Program-made: the position numbers and the translations under genes
Notes under the pieces: generated by a model
The model's database searches: none
The model's input: only the letters and a program-made list of their open reading frames with translations
What the model was told of the DNA's origin: nothing
In this document: in pieces, positions 38,754-47,090 of the stretch
Layout: each line of letters starts with the position of its first letter
How positions within the stretch are numbered: position 1 is the first letter of the stretch
NCBI GenBank assembly: GCA_001508855.1
Contig: LGFL01000005.1
Span: 1 to 63,969 of the forward strand
Direction: 5' to 3'
From: Thermoanaerobacterales bacterium 50_218
GTDB taxonomy: Bacteria > Bacillota > DSM-12270 > Thermacetogeniales > Thermacetogeniaceae
DNA length: 63,969 bases

Positions 38754-39446
38754 ATGCGGATTGCCGTCCTTGCTTCTGGAAGGGGAACAAACCTCCAGGC
38801 GATCCTTGATGCCATTGAGGCAAAGGCCCTCCAGGCACGCGTTGTTGCGGTTTTCAGTGACCGGCGAGAGCCCCTCGCCTTTGAAAGAGCGCGCCAGAGA
38901 GGGATTCCGACGGTTTTCCTCGACCCTGCCCTTTTCCCAAACCGCCGGGAATACGACGCTGCCCTCGCTCAAAAGGTTAAATCTTTTTCCGTAGATGTGG
39001 TTGCCCTCGCCGGCTTCATGAGGGTCTTGACACCTGAGTTTTTGCGAGAGTTCCCAGGCAGGGTCCTCAACATCCACCCTTCTTTGCTTCCTGCGTTTCC
39101 TGGGCTTGAAGCCCAAAGGCAGGCTTGGGAATATGGAGTTCGTTTCAGTGGTTGCACAGTGCACTTTGTTGATCAAGGGGTTGATACTGGCCCGATCATC
39201 CTCCAGTCAGTCGTCCCGGTTTATGAGGAAGACACACCGGAGACCCTTGCAGAACGCATCCTCAAAGTTGAGCACAAGACTTATCCTGCAGCCCTCCAGC
39301 TCTTTGCTGAGGGAAGGTTACAGATTGAAGGGAGAAGGGTGAGGATCAACTGGAAGGGGCGGACTCCTTTAAAACCGAGAGATTGTGTGCTGGAATGGCT
39401 GGACACAGTAAGAAATTTTGGAAGGGAGGCTCTTTGTTTTGAATAG
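38754..39446 (+). CDS. purN: GAR formyltransferase
   Basis: 230 residues from the ATG at 38754, ~10 bases after AAAGGAGAGG. Folate-dependent transformylase with N-I-H-P-S-L-L-P-A-F-P-G near residue 105 and the D-x-G-P-I-I catalytic Asp near 143. The C-terminus has ~25 residues beyond the usual ~205. Overlaps purH by 8 bases. Confidence 0.95.
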   Translation: MRIAVLASGRGTNLQAILDAIEAKALQARVVAVFSDRREPLAFERARQRGIPTVFLDPALFPNRREYDAALAQKVKSFSVDVVALAGFMRVLTPEFLREFPGRVLNIHPSLLPAFPGLEAQRQAWEYGVRFSGCTVHFVDQGVDTGPIILQSVVPVYEEDTPETLAERILKVEHKTYPAALQLFAEGRLQIEGRRVRINWKGRTPLKPRDCVLEWLDTVRNFGREALCFE

Positions 39447-41025
39447 CACGAAAAGGGCTTTGATCAGTGTTTTTGACAAACGAGGGGTTAAGGAACTGGC
39501 GAAAGAGCTTGTAGACCTGGGTTTTCAGCTAATTTCCACCGGAGGTACGGCAAGATATCTGGAGGAAGCGGGTTTGGAAGTGGAAAAAGTTGAGGACCTT
39601 ACAGGCTTTCCGGAGATTCTCGGAGGCAGGGTAAAGACCTTGCATCCAAAGATCCACGCTGGGTTGCTTGCAAGGGACCTCCCAGAGGACCGAAAACAAC
39701 TGGAACAGTTAGGGATTTCCCCAATTGACCTTGTTGTGGTCAATCTTTACCCTTTCCAGGAAACTGTATCCAGGCCAGGGGTCACTCTTGCAGAAGCTCT
39801 GGAACAGATCGATATCGGTGGAGTCACTTTGATCAGGGCCGCTGCCAAGAATTTCTCAAGAGTAGCTGTTGTCGTCAATCCCGACCGCTACCAGGAGGTC
39901 CTCGAGGAACTGCGGGAGAAAGGAGAGGTCAGCCTGAAGACCCGCTTCAGCCTGGCGAGAGAGGCCTTCTGGCACACTGCCAACTACGACCGGGTCATTT
40001 CCGAGTACTTCCACGAGATCTCCCTCGAAGATGAAGGTGAATTGAGCGGCTCTCCGGAAAGAAGCAAGTTTCCAGAAAGGTTTTTGCTCCCTCTGGTGAA
40101 ACTCCAGGATCTCCGCTACGGGGAGAACCCCCACCAGGAGGCTGCTTTTTACCGAGAAGAACCACTTTCTTGGGGAATCGTAAGCTTTCAGAAGTTACAG
40201 GGGAAAGAGCTTTCTTTCAACAACATTCTCGACCTCGAAGCTGCCTTCCAAATCGCTTCCGAATTTGCGGAACCAGCAGCAGTTGTCATCAAGCACAATA
40301 CTCCTTCAGGGGTAGCCTGTGACTCCAGGTTGAGTGTTGCTTTCAGGAAAGCCTTCCAGGCGGACGCAGTTGCTGCTTATGGGGGCATTGTGGGCCTGAA
40401 CAAAACGGTTGACGATGAAACGGCCGAGGCCCTTACTGAAAACTTCTTGGAAGCGGTGGTTGCACCTGCCTACAGTGAGGCTGCTCTGAAGGTGCTGGAA
40501 AAGAGGAAGAACCTTCGCCTCATTTCTTTAGGAGAACTGCCGATGAAGCAGATTTTTTACAGGAACTTTAAGCAGGTTAGCGGAGGGTTCCTTGTGCAAG
40601 ACCCTGATTTTGTGGAGAACGATCTCCAAAAACTGTGGGAAATCAGTAAGGTGGTGACCAAGAGGGAGCCTTCATCAGATGAGTGGGAGGATCTTCTTTT
40701 TGCCTGGATCGTTGTCAGGCATGTGTTTTCCAATGGAATTGTTGTTGCCAGGGGCAAGGAAACTCTGGGGATCGGCAACGGCCAGGTGAGCAGGATAGCA
40801 GCAGCAAGGATCGCCCTCGAGAAGGCTGGAGAAAAGGCCAAAGGAGCAGTGCTGGCATCTGACGGTTTTCTACCCTTTCCCGATACTGTGGAATTGGCTG
40901 CTGAGTTCGGAGTTACGGCAATCATCCAGCCAGGTGGTTCGATCAGGGATCAGGAGGTAATTACTGCCGCTGACGCTAAAGGTCTGGCAATGGTATTTAC
41001 GGGAAAGCGGCACTTTCGCCACTAA
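39439..41025 (+). CDS. purH: Bifunctional AICAR formyltransferase / IMP cyclohydrolase
   Basis: 528 residues from the TTG at 39439, 9 bases after GGGAGG. N-terminal IMP cyclohydrolase (S-V-F-D-K-R-G, S-T-G-G-T-A, G-R-V-K-T-L-H-P-K-I-H-A-G) and C-terminal AICAR transformylase (R-Y-G-E-N-P-H-Q, K-H-N-T-P-S-G-V-A, C-terminal G-K-R-H-F-R-H). Last two steps to IMP. Confidence 0.97.
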   Translation: MNSTKRALISVFDKRGVKELAKELVDLGFQLISTGGTARYLEEAGLEVEKVEDLTGFPEILGGRVKTLHPKIHAGLLARDLPEDRKQLEQLGISPIDLVVVNLYPFQETVSRPGVTLAEALEQIDIGGVTLIRAAAKNFSRVAVVVNPDRYQEVLEELREKGEVSLKTRFSLAREAFWHTANYDRVISEYFHEISLEDEGELSGSPERSKFPERFLLPLVKLQDLRYGENPHQEAAFYREEPLSWGIVSFQKLQGKELSFNNILDLEAAFQIASEFAEPAAVVIKHNTPSGVACDSRLSVAFRKAFQADAVAAYGGIVGLNKTVDDETAEALTENFLEAVVAPAYSEAALKVLEKRKNLRLISLGELPMKQIFYRNFKQVSGGFLVQDPDFVENDLQKLWEISKVVTKREPSSDEWEDLLFAWIVVRHVFSNGIVVARGKETLGIGNGQVSRIAAARIALEKAGEKAKGAVLASDGFLPFPDTVELAAEFGVTAIIQPGGSIRDQEVITAADAKGLAMVFTGKRHFRH

Positions 41026-41090
41026 TCAGACATTTTGGAAAGGAGGAGTGGAGCCTGGTTGCAGCCAGGTCTGGAACCAGGTCAGGGATA

Positions 41091-42374
41091 ATGAAGCTGC
41101 TTGTAGTTGGTGGAGGAGGAAGAGAACACACCCTTGTCTGGAAGCTCAAGCAGAGCCCCTTTGTGGAAAAGATTTACTGTGCTCCTGGGAACGCCGGGAT
41201 TGCTCAAGATGCGGAATGTGTCCCTTACAAACCTGATGATCTTGAGGGACTAGTTGATTTTGCGAAAAAGGAAGGGATTGACCTTACTGTCGTTGGTCCT
41301 GAGGCTCCTCTTGTTGCCGGGATAAGGGATGCTTTCGAAGCTGCTGGGCTCAGGCTCTTTGGTCCCCATTCACGTGCTGCGATAATTGAGGGTAGCAAGG
41401 TTTTTGCCAAACAGTTGATGGCAAAATATGGGATCCCTACTGCTGATTTTCACATTTTTCGAGATGCCCGGGAGGCACTCTCCTATGTGCGGGAGCTTGA
41501 TCGTCCCTGTGTGGTTAAAGCTGATGGGCTGGCGGGAGGAAAGGGGGCGATCGTTTGCGGGACCCGTCAGGAAGCTGAAGAGGCTGTGCACCTGATTATG
41601 GAGAAGAAGGCTTTTGGGAAGGCCGGTGATGCGGTTGTCATCGAGGATCGCCTTGAAGGGGAAGAAGTAAGTGTCCTTGCTTTTACTGATGGTGAAACTG
41701 TTCTCCCAATGGTTGCCTCCCAGGATCACAAAAGGGTTTTTGATGGTGACCAGGGGCCGAATACTGGGGGGATGGGCGCTTATTCCCCTCCTCCGGTTTA
41801 CACCCCAGAGGTGCATGAAGAGGTCTGCCAGAAGATCTTATTTCCGGTGATCACCGCCCTTGCCAGTGAAGGAAGAAAGTATCAGGGAGTCATTTATGCC
41901 GGCTTGATGATCACTGAAAAGGGGCCTTATGTGCTGGAATTTAACTGCCGTTTTGGTGACCCCGAGGCTCAGGTGGTGATCCCCAGGCTGCGGAGTGATC
42001 TGGTGCCAGTGATGGAAGCGGTTCTCGAAGGCCGCCTTCACGAGGTGAGTCTGGAATGGGATGAGAGAGCAGCAGTCTGCGTTGTCCTTGCCTCGGGAGG
42101 CTATCCGGGAGCTTATGAGAAGGGAAAGGTGATCTTTGGCCTCGAAGAAGTTCCTCCTGATGTCCTCGTTTTCCATGCCGGAACCGCTCGGGCCAATGGT
42201 CAGATTGTCACTTCAGGAGGACGGGTTCTCGGGGTTACTGGTTTTGGAAAAACAATCAGGGAGGCTGTTTCCCGCACTTATCAGGCTGTCGAAAAGATCC
42301 ATTTTGAGGGTATGCACTACCGCAGGGATATTGCTCACCGGGCACTGGTCAGGGGGGAAGAATCAGGATGCTGA
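41091..42374 (+). CDS. purD: GAR synthetase
   Basis: 427 residues. ATP-grasp ligase starting M-K-L-L-V-V-G-G-G-G-R-E-H, with D-G-L-A-G-G-K-G near residue 145 and F-N-C-R-F-G-D-P-E-A-Q near 285. The strong AGGAGG site lies ~45 bases upstream (41041-41046), separated from the ATG by a 7-bp stem (41054-41060 with 41075-41081); only a weak CAGGG is near the start. Overlaps the HD gene by 7 bases. Confidence 0.97.
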   Translation: MKLLVVGGGGREHTLVWKLKQSPFVEKIYCAPGNAGIAQDAECVPYKPDDLEGLVDFAKKEGIDLTVVGPEAPLVAGIRDAFEAAGLRLFGPHSRAAIIEGSKVFAKQLMAKYGIPTADFHIFRDAREALSYVRELDRPCVVKADGLAGGKGAIVCGTRQEAEEAVHLIMEKKAFGKAGDAVVIEDRLEGEEVSVLAFTDGETVLPMVASQDHKRVFDGDQGPNTGGMGAYSPPPVYTPEVHEEVCQKILFPVITALASEGRKYQGVIYAGLMITEKGPYVLEFNCRFGDPEAQVVIPRLRSDLVPVMEAVLEGRLHEVSLEWDERAAVCVVLASGGYPGAYEKGKVIFGLEEVPPDVLVFHAGTARANGQIVTSGGRVLGVTGFGKTIREAVSRTYQAVEKIHFEGMHYRRDIAHRALVRGEESGC

Positions 42375-43027
42375 AACTGGAGGATGTTCGGGAAAACCCC
42401 CAAGTGGCCAGTTTGCTGCAAAGGGTTCAGGAAAATTTGAAAACGATGGGGAAGATCACCCATGATGAGAAACATGCTCACCATGTAGGCAACCTTAGTT
42501 ACCACATCCTCAAAGTTCTGGGATATTCGCAGCGGGAGGCAGAACTGGCGGCAATTGCCGGTTACCTGCACGACATCGGTAATGCCATCAACAGATATGA
42601 CCATGGACGAACAGGTGCCTTGCTTGCCTTTCACATTTTGATGAAGATGGGGATGCCTCCTGAAGAGGTGGCCACGGTGATTGCTGCCATAGGAAACCAC
42701 GAAGAGCGCTCTGGCTACACGGTGAGCAATGTCGCTGCTGCGGTGATCCTGGCAGATAAGTCTAATGTCCACCGCTCGCGGGTTCACAAAGGTGACCCAG
42801 CGACATTTACCACAAGGGACCGGGTCAACTACGCGGCAACAAAGTCTTTTCTCGATGTGGACCCTGAAAAGCGAGAAATCATCATGCATCTTGAAATCGA
42901 CACCAGCATCTGTTCAGTGATGGAATACTTCGAGATCTTCCTGACCAAAATGCTCCTCTGCCGGAGGGCCGCCAACTTTCTGAATTGCCGTTTCGGACTG
43001 GTGATCAACGGCACCCGTTTCCTTTAA
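42368..43027 (+). CDS. HD-domain phosphohydrolase, function unknown
   Basis: 219 residues, ATG inside the end of purD, so translationally coupled. HD-domain ligands: H-H-V-G-N-L, Y-L-H-D-I-G-N near residue 68 and N-H-E-E near residue 115, plus V-I-L-A-D-K-S-N-V-H-R-S-R-V near 132. The C-terminal part (L-C-R-R-A-A-N-F-L-N-C) is conserved in clostridial relatives as far as I recall. The substrate is not known; the position at the end of the purine operon hints at a nucleotide. Confidence 0.85.
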   Translation: MLKLEDVRENPQVASLLQRVQENLKTMGKITHDEKHAHHVGNLSYHILKVLGYSQREAELAAIAGYLHDIGNAINRYDHGRTGALLAFHILMKMGMPPEEVATVIAAIGNHEERSGYTVSNVAAAVILADKSNVHRSRVHKGDPATFTTRDRVNYAATKSFLDVDPEKREIIMHLEIDTSICSVMEYFEIFLTKMLLCRRAANFLNCRFGLVINGTRFL

Positions 43028-43148
43028 TGACTGTTGGCATTTTGCGCCTGCGCTTGCCGGATTGTGGACATGCGAGATCCGCCGAGAAAGTCTGCGGATC
43101 GGTTTATCATTGTCACTTTAAGCAAAAAACTTTCACCGCCACTATTGA

Positions 43149-43310
43149 TGTTCCCCCCTTCCCGAGAGAGAAAAGAGCGTCTTTCCCGAAAACCTGCAGG
43201 GAACTCTTGATGAGCTGAAGCAGGCCCTGATAGGAGAGAGCAAGAAATGTCTGGTTATCGACGAGATCGGGAAAATTGAACTCTTCTCTCCTCGAGAATC
43301 CCCCTCTTAA
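43149..43310 (+). pseudogene. Remnant of a THEP1-like nucleoside-triphosphatase gene
   Basis: The frame reads E-K-S-V-F-P-E-N-L-Q-G-T-L-D-E-L, then K-C-L-V-I-D-E-I-G-K-I-E-L-F-S-P, the Walker B region of THEP1-family NTPases, ending at TAA (43308-43310). The Walker A part and the C-terminal half are missing, and no start is visible. Confidence 0.6.
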
Positions 43311-43560
43311 CCACTCAATTTCCTGCTTGCGGGTGATGAGCCCATCCCTCAGCTTGACAATCCCTTCAAGCTCTATGTTTCTGCTGTCGCCCAAGCTGCT
43401 ACCCCAAGCGCGCCTGTGTCCAGGCCCCTAGAAAAATTGCATAATTTGGTTGATTTGGAACAAAAATAAACTCAAGGAAGCTGTTAACACCAAAAACGTG
43501 AGGTCCTCCCTGTAACTGTGATCCAGGATTTTCTGGAACCGAGGCTTGGGAGGTGAAGAG
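43311..43560 (+). other. Intergenic region upstream of the ger operon
   Basis: No gene supported. GCATA at 43439-43443 followed 17 bases later by CAAAAATA could be a weak sigma-G-like promoter, which would suit germination genes; the match is poor. Confidence 0.3.
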
Positions 43561-44664
43561 TTGGGCATTGAAAAAGGGAGGATCTCCTCCCGACAGGCAA
43601 CTTACCTGGTAGTTAATACGATCCTGGGAACAAGCATCCTCTTTCTTCCTGCATTGATGGCAGGTGAAGTTGGTCAGGATGCCTGGGTAGCTATTCTCAT
43701 TGCCGCTGTTTTGGGTTTTCTCATCGGTTCGGTACTAGTTATTTCACTTGGCCTCCGCTTTCCAGGAAAGAATTTTGTGGAATACGCCATTGAACTGGTC
43801 GGCCCCTTGGGAGGGCGAATTCTTGGATTCTTGTGGGGCGGCTTTTACCTCGTTGTAAATGGTATCATTGTTCGGGAATTCGGCGAACTTCTAAAAACCG
43901 AGGTGATGCCGGAAACACCCCTGATTGTTTTTGTGGTGATGATCCTAAGTATGGCAGTCTTCGGGGTTTACCTGGGGTTAGAGGTTTTTGCCCGGGTAAA
44001 TGAAATCGTTTTTCCTCTCTTCTTGGGGGTACTTTTGTTGCTCTTGCTAACGGGTTTGCCGGAAATGGATTTTCGGAATCTGCAGCCCGTTTTTCAGCAC
44101 CGATTTCCCGATATTATGGTAAGTGCTGCCAACCTCCTGGCCTTTTACGGAGAGGGCGTTGTTTTGGCGATGTTTCTGCCCTATATGAGACAACCTGAAG
44201 AAGCGAAAAGGGTTCAGTACGAGATTCCCATTATCCTCAACTTTACCATGCTTCTGGTCATTGTCGGGGTGATCGCTTATTTCGGGGCAGGTGAAGCAGC
44301 ACGGATGGTTTTTCCCACCTTTGAACTGGCAAAGGCCGTTCGCCTGGGTTTCGTGGAAAGGATTGAATCTCTATTCGTTGGCATCTGGGTTACCAGTGTC
44401 GGAGTGAAGGTCATGGTGATCTCTTACGTAACCGTCCTTGCACTTGCCCATTCCCTGAGCCTCAGGGACTACCGCCCTTTAGTTTTCCCCTGTGGCTTGA
44501 TTCTGGCTGTTTTGTCAGTTTTGCAGTTTGCCGATACCAACCATATCCGAGAGTTTCTTGCTCGCTACTGGATCCCTTTCGGCTTCACTTTTCAGTGGTT
44601 TATTCCTTTTCTTCTTTATCTTGTTGCCCTTGTTCGGAAAAAAGACCAGTCTGGGGGAAGGTGA
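43561..44664 (+). CDS. Spore germination permease GerAB-type, full length
   Basis: 367 residues from the TTG at 43561, 6 bases after GGGAGGTG. About ten membrane segments of the APC superfamily/GerAB (YndE) type, starting G-I-E-K-G-R-I-S-S-R-Q-A and ending in F-A-R-Y-W-I-P-like segments plus V-R-K-K-D. GerAB subunits bind germinant amino acids or sugars in the spore inner membrane. First gene of a five-gene operon. Confidence 0.92.
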   Translation: MGIEKGRISSRQATYLVVNTILGTSILFLPALMAGEVGQDAWVAILIAAVLGFLIGSVLVISLGLRFPGKNFVEYAIELVGPLGGRILGFLWGGFYLVVNGIIVREFGELLKTEVMPETPLIVFVVMILSMAVFGVYLGLEVFARVNEIVFPLFLGVLLLLLLTGLPEMDFRNLQPVFQHRFPDIMVSAANLLAFYGEGVVLAMFLPYMRQPEEAKRVQYEIPIILNFTMLLVIVGVIAYFGAGEAARMVFPTFELAKAVRLGFVERIESLFVGIWVTSVGVKVMVISYVTVLALAHSLSLRDYRPLVFPCGLILAVLSVLQFADTNHIREFLARYWIPFGFTFQWFIPFLLYLVALVRKKDQSGGR

Positions 44665-44668
44665 ATAG

Positions 44669-44899
44669 ATGTTCTGGAACGTTATGTTGATTGTGGTAAT
44701 TAGTGCAGGAATGGTTTTTTGCGAGGTTCCCAAACTGATGCATCGTCAGATGTGGAGAGAGCTTTGGGCCTTCAGTGTTTTCCTGGCCATCGGACTGGCC
44801 GGAGCCCTTGCTCTCGCGCTTGATTTACCTTTGCCCAATCCCATTCGTTTGATCGAGTTCATTTTCGGGCCCCTGAGCAAATTGATTTACTCCGGGTAG
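44669..44899 (+). CDS. Small two-helix membrane protein of the ger operon
   Basis: 76 residues, ATG 5 bases after the permease stop; a weak GGAAGG site lies just upstream. Two hydrophobic helices (~residues 4-20 and 33-53) joined by a basic loop (K-L-M-H-R-Q-M-W-R-E-L-W). No family recognised, but it is tightly placed between gerAB and gerAA, so it may be an accessory of the receptor. Confidence 0.75.
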   Translation: MFWNVMLIVVISAGMVFCEVPKLMHRQMWRELWAFSVFLAIGLAGALALALDLPLPNPIRLIEFIFGPLSKLIYSG

Positions 44900-44915
44900 C
44901 TGGAGGTATAAGGAG

Positions 44916-46553
44916 ATGTTCCGAAAACCTTGCAAGCCTTCAAAACTCTCGGATCTGAAGGAACGGAAGCTGAGAAAAAGGATGGAAAAAGTCCAGCCTC
45001 AAACTGCAGTTCTTGAAGAACCCTTTTCTGCAGACATAGAGACCAATGTTAGAAAGTTCCAAAGAATTTTCGGGAACACTGGTGACCTTTCCAGGAGAGA
45101 TTTTTTGTTAGAGGGTGAGCAGGGGGTCGAGGTCGTCCTGTTTTACATCGATGGTCTGGTAGACAAGGGAGCGATCAGTGAGGTTGTTCTTAAACCATTT
45201 TTGTTCCACAACCTTGATGAAGAGGAAAAACGGTTGTTGCCAGGGAACGCTTATCAACTGATCAAGACTTCACTGATCACTTCTGCCGAAGTTAAAGAAG
45301 CGGAGAAGTTCAGTGAACTGGTCGACCTGGTGCTTGTCGGCCATGTTGCCGTTTTTGTCGAGGGATCGGAAAAGGTTCTTGCTGTTGATGTCAAGGGATG
45401 GAAGGACCGGGGGGTTGAAGAACCCGAATCCGAGGCTTTTATCAGGGGACCGCGTGAGGGTTTCACCGAAACCCTGCGCACAAACACCGCTCTCATCAGG
45501 AGAAGGATCAAAACTCCCAACCTGGAGTTCAATACGATTACTGTGGGAGAGTATACGAAAACAGACGTCTGTGTGGTTTACATCAGGGGCCTTACCAACC
45601 CTGACATTGTCAGGGAAGTCGAGAGCAGGATCCGGAGGATCAAGACTGATGGGATCCTGGAATCTGGTTATCTCGAGGATTTTATTGAAGATGATTACAA
45701 AACTCCCTTTGTCCTCGTCGACCGCACAGAGAGGCCTGATAAAGTGGCTGCCGGGTTGCTTGAGGGGAAAGTGGCCATTCTGGTTGATGGTACTCCTTTT
45801 GCCTTGATCGTGCCGGTTGTTTTTGGAGAAATTCTCCAATCAGCAGAAGATTACTATGAAGGGAATGATTATATTCGTCCGATCCGCTGGATCGCTTTGT
45901 TGGTTGCCCTTTTCCTACCCTCGTTTTACGTTGCCCTGACTACATTTCATCAGGAGATGATCCCACCCGGGCTTGCCTTGAGTATGGCTGCTGGCCGTGA
46001 GGGAGTCCCGGTTCCTGCTGCTGTTGAGGCTTTCATGATGGAGATAACCTTTGATTTCCTCAGAGAAGCGGGGATTAGGATGCCCCGTCCTGTCGGCCAG
46101 GCGATCGGAATTTTGGGCGCTGTGGTCATCGGCCAAGCAGCAGTTGCCGCTGGTGTCGTCAGCCCGATCATGGTGATTGTGGTCTCCCTGACTGCGATTT
46201 GTTCTTTTCTAATTCCCAACTACTCGGCTTCAGTTGCCATTAGATTCTTGCGCTACATAATGCTTCTGCTCGGAGGAGTTCTCGGCCTTGTAGGTGTTTT
46301 CTGGGGGATGATGATGCTTTTGCTGCACCTTGCTTCTCTGCGTTCCTTTGGAATACCTTACCTTTATCCTGTAGCCCCGATGGTTTCTAGGGAACTCCGG
46401 GATATTTTTGTGCGCACTCCCTGGTGGACGATGGATGAACGCCCCCGCCTTTTAAGAACATCTGACCAGAGGAGACAGGCTCCGGGGCAACGACCCAGGC
46501 CACCACAAAGTGGGCGAAGAAGGAAATCCGGGGAGGATCAAGATGAGTATTGA
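44916..46553 (+). CDS. Spore germination receptor subunit GerAA
   Basis: 545 residues, ATG after AAGGAG. GerA family: soluble N-terminal region, conserved D-G-L-V-D-K near residue 75, R-R-R-I-K-T-P-N-L near residue 200, P-F-A-L-I-V-P-V near 295, then about five membrane helices (R-W-I-A-L-L-V-A ... R-P-V-G-Q-A-I-G-I-L-G) and a Pro/Arg-rich tail. The stop overlaps the start of the next gene by 11 bases. Confidence 0.94.
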   Translation: MFRKPCKPSKLSDLKERKLRKRMEKVQPQTAVLEEPFSADIETNVRKFQRIFGNTGDLSRRDFLLEGEQGVEVVLFYIDGLVDKGAISEVVLKPFLFHNLDEEEKRLLPGNAYQLIKTSLITSAEVKEAEKFSELVDLVLVGHVAVFVEGSEKVLAVDVKGWKDRGVEEPESEAFIRGPREGFTETLRTNTALIRRRIKTPNLEFNTITVGEYTKTDVCVVYIRGLTNPDIVREVESRIRRIKTDGILESGYLEDFIEDDYKTPFVLVDRTERPDKVAAGLLEGKVAILVDGTPFALIVPVVFGEILQSAEDYYEGNDYIRPIRWIALLVALFLPSFYVALTTFHQEMIPPGLALSMAAGREGVPVPAAVEAFMMEITFDFLREAGIRMPRPVGQAIGILGAVVIGQAAVAAGVVSPIMVIVVSLTAICSFLIPNYSASVAIRFLRYIMLLLGGVLGLVGVFWGMMMLLLHLASLRSFGIPYLYPVAPMVSRELRDIFVRTPWWTMDERPRLLRTSDQRRQAPGQRPRPPQSGRRRKSGEDQDEY

Positions 46554-47079
46554 AAAAGGGCGGATTTCCTTCTATTCCCAGGGAATTGTCCTGACGATGT
46601 TCCTTCCTTACTTGCACCGTCCGGAGGGGGCCCCTTGGATCGTTGTTGCGTCTTCGGTTTTGCTCGGCATTGCCATCCTTCTTAGTATATTAGGGATGAT
46701 CGCTTTTTTTGGGGCAGAGGAAACCTCGAGAATGATGTTTCCTGCCTTCGAGTTCGCCAAGGCTGTCCGCCTTTCTGTTGTGGAAAGGATCGAGGCATTT
46801 GTTGTCGGGATTTGGGTGGCAACAACCGGCCTTAAAGTAATGGTCATTTACTACTCTGGAATACTTGCTTTTGCCTATTCTCTGAACCTTCAGGATTACC
46901 GCCCCCTCGTTCTTCCAATTAGCCTCTTTCTTGTTGTGTTATCAGCTTCCATGTTTGCAGATACTACTCACCTCCGGGAGTTTATGGCACATTATGCGAA
47001 TCCGTACGGAAGTACCTTTCAGGTAGGAATTCCACTACTTCTCTACATCCTGGCTTTATTTAGGAGAAAAGACAGGTGA
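46543..47079 (+). CDS. Internally deleted GerAB paralogue
   Basis: 178 residues, ATG inside the gerAA end with GGGGAGG before it. It keeps the GerAB N-terminus (M-S-I-E-K-G-R-I-S) and then jumps to F-Y-S-Q-G-I-V-L-T-M-F-L-P-Y, equivalent to residue ~194 of the full gene at 43561, and continues to the normal C-terminus. About 185 residues (roughly the first five or six helices) are missing, yet the frame is intact. Either a decaying gene or a working half-permease. Confidence 0.85.
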   Translation: MSIEKGRISFYSQGIVLTMFLPYLHRPEGAPWIVVASSVLLGIAILLSILGMIAFFGAEETSRMMFPAFEFAKAVRLSVVERIEAFVVGIWVATTGLKVMVIYYSGILAFAYSLNLQDYRPLVLPISLFLVVLSASMFADTTHLREFMAHYANPYGSTFQVGIPLLLYILALFRRKDR

Positions 47080-47090
47080 GGTGGGATTAG

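Noticed and set aside
41048-41236. 62-codon GTG-started frame after a strong ribosome site before purD
   Set aside because: Overlaps purD in another frame with Trp/Cys-rich random composition; the ribosome site is discussed as a purD oddity instead.
43113-43394. Minus-strand frame of 93 codons
   Set aside because: It is antisense to the THEP1-like remnant; its F-N-F-P-D-L-V-D-N-Q stretch is the complement of the Walker B region.
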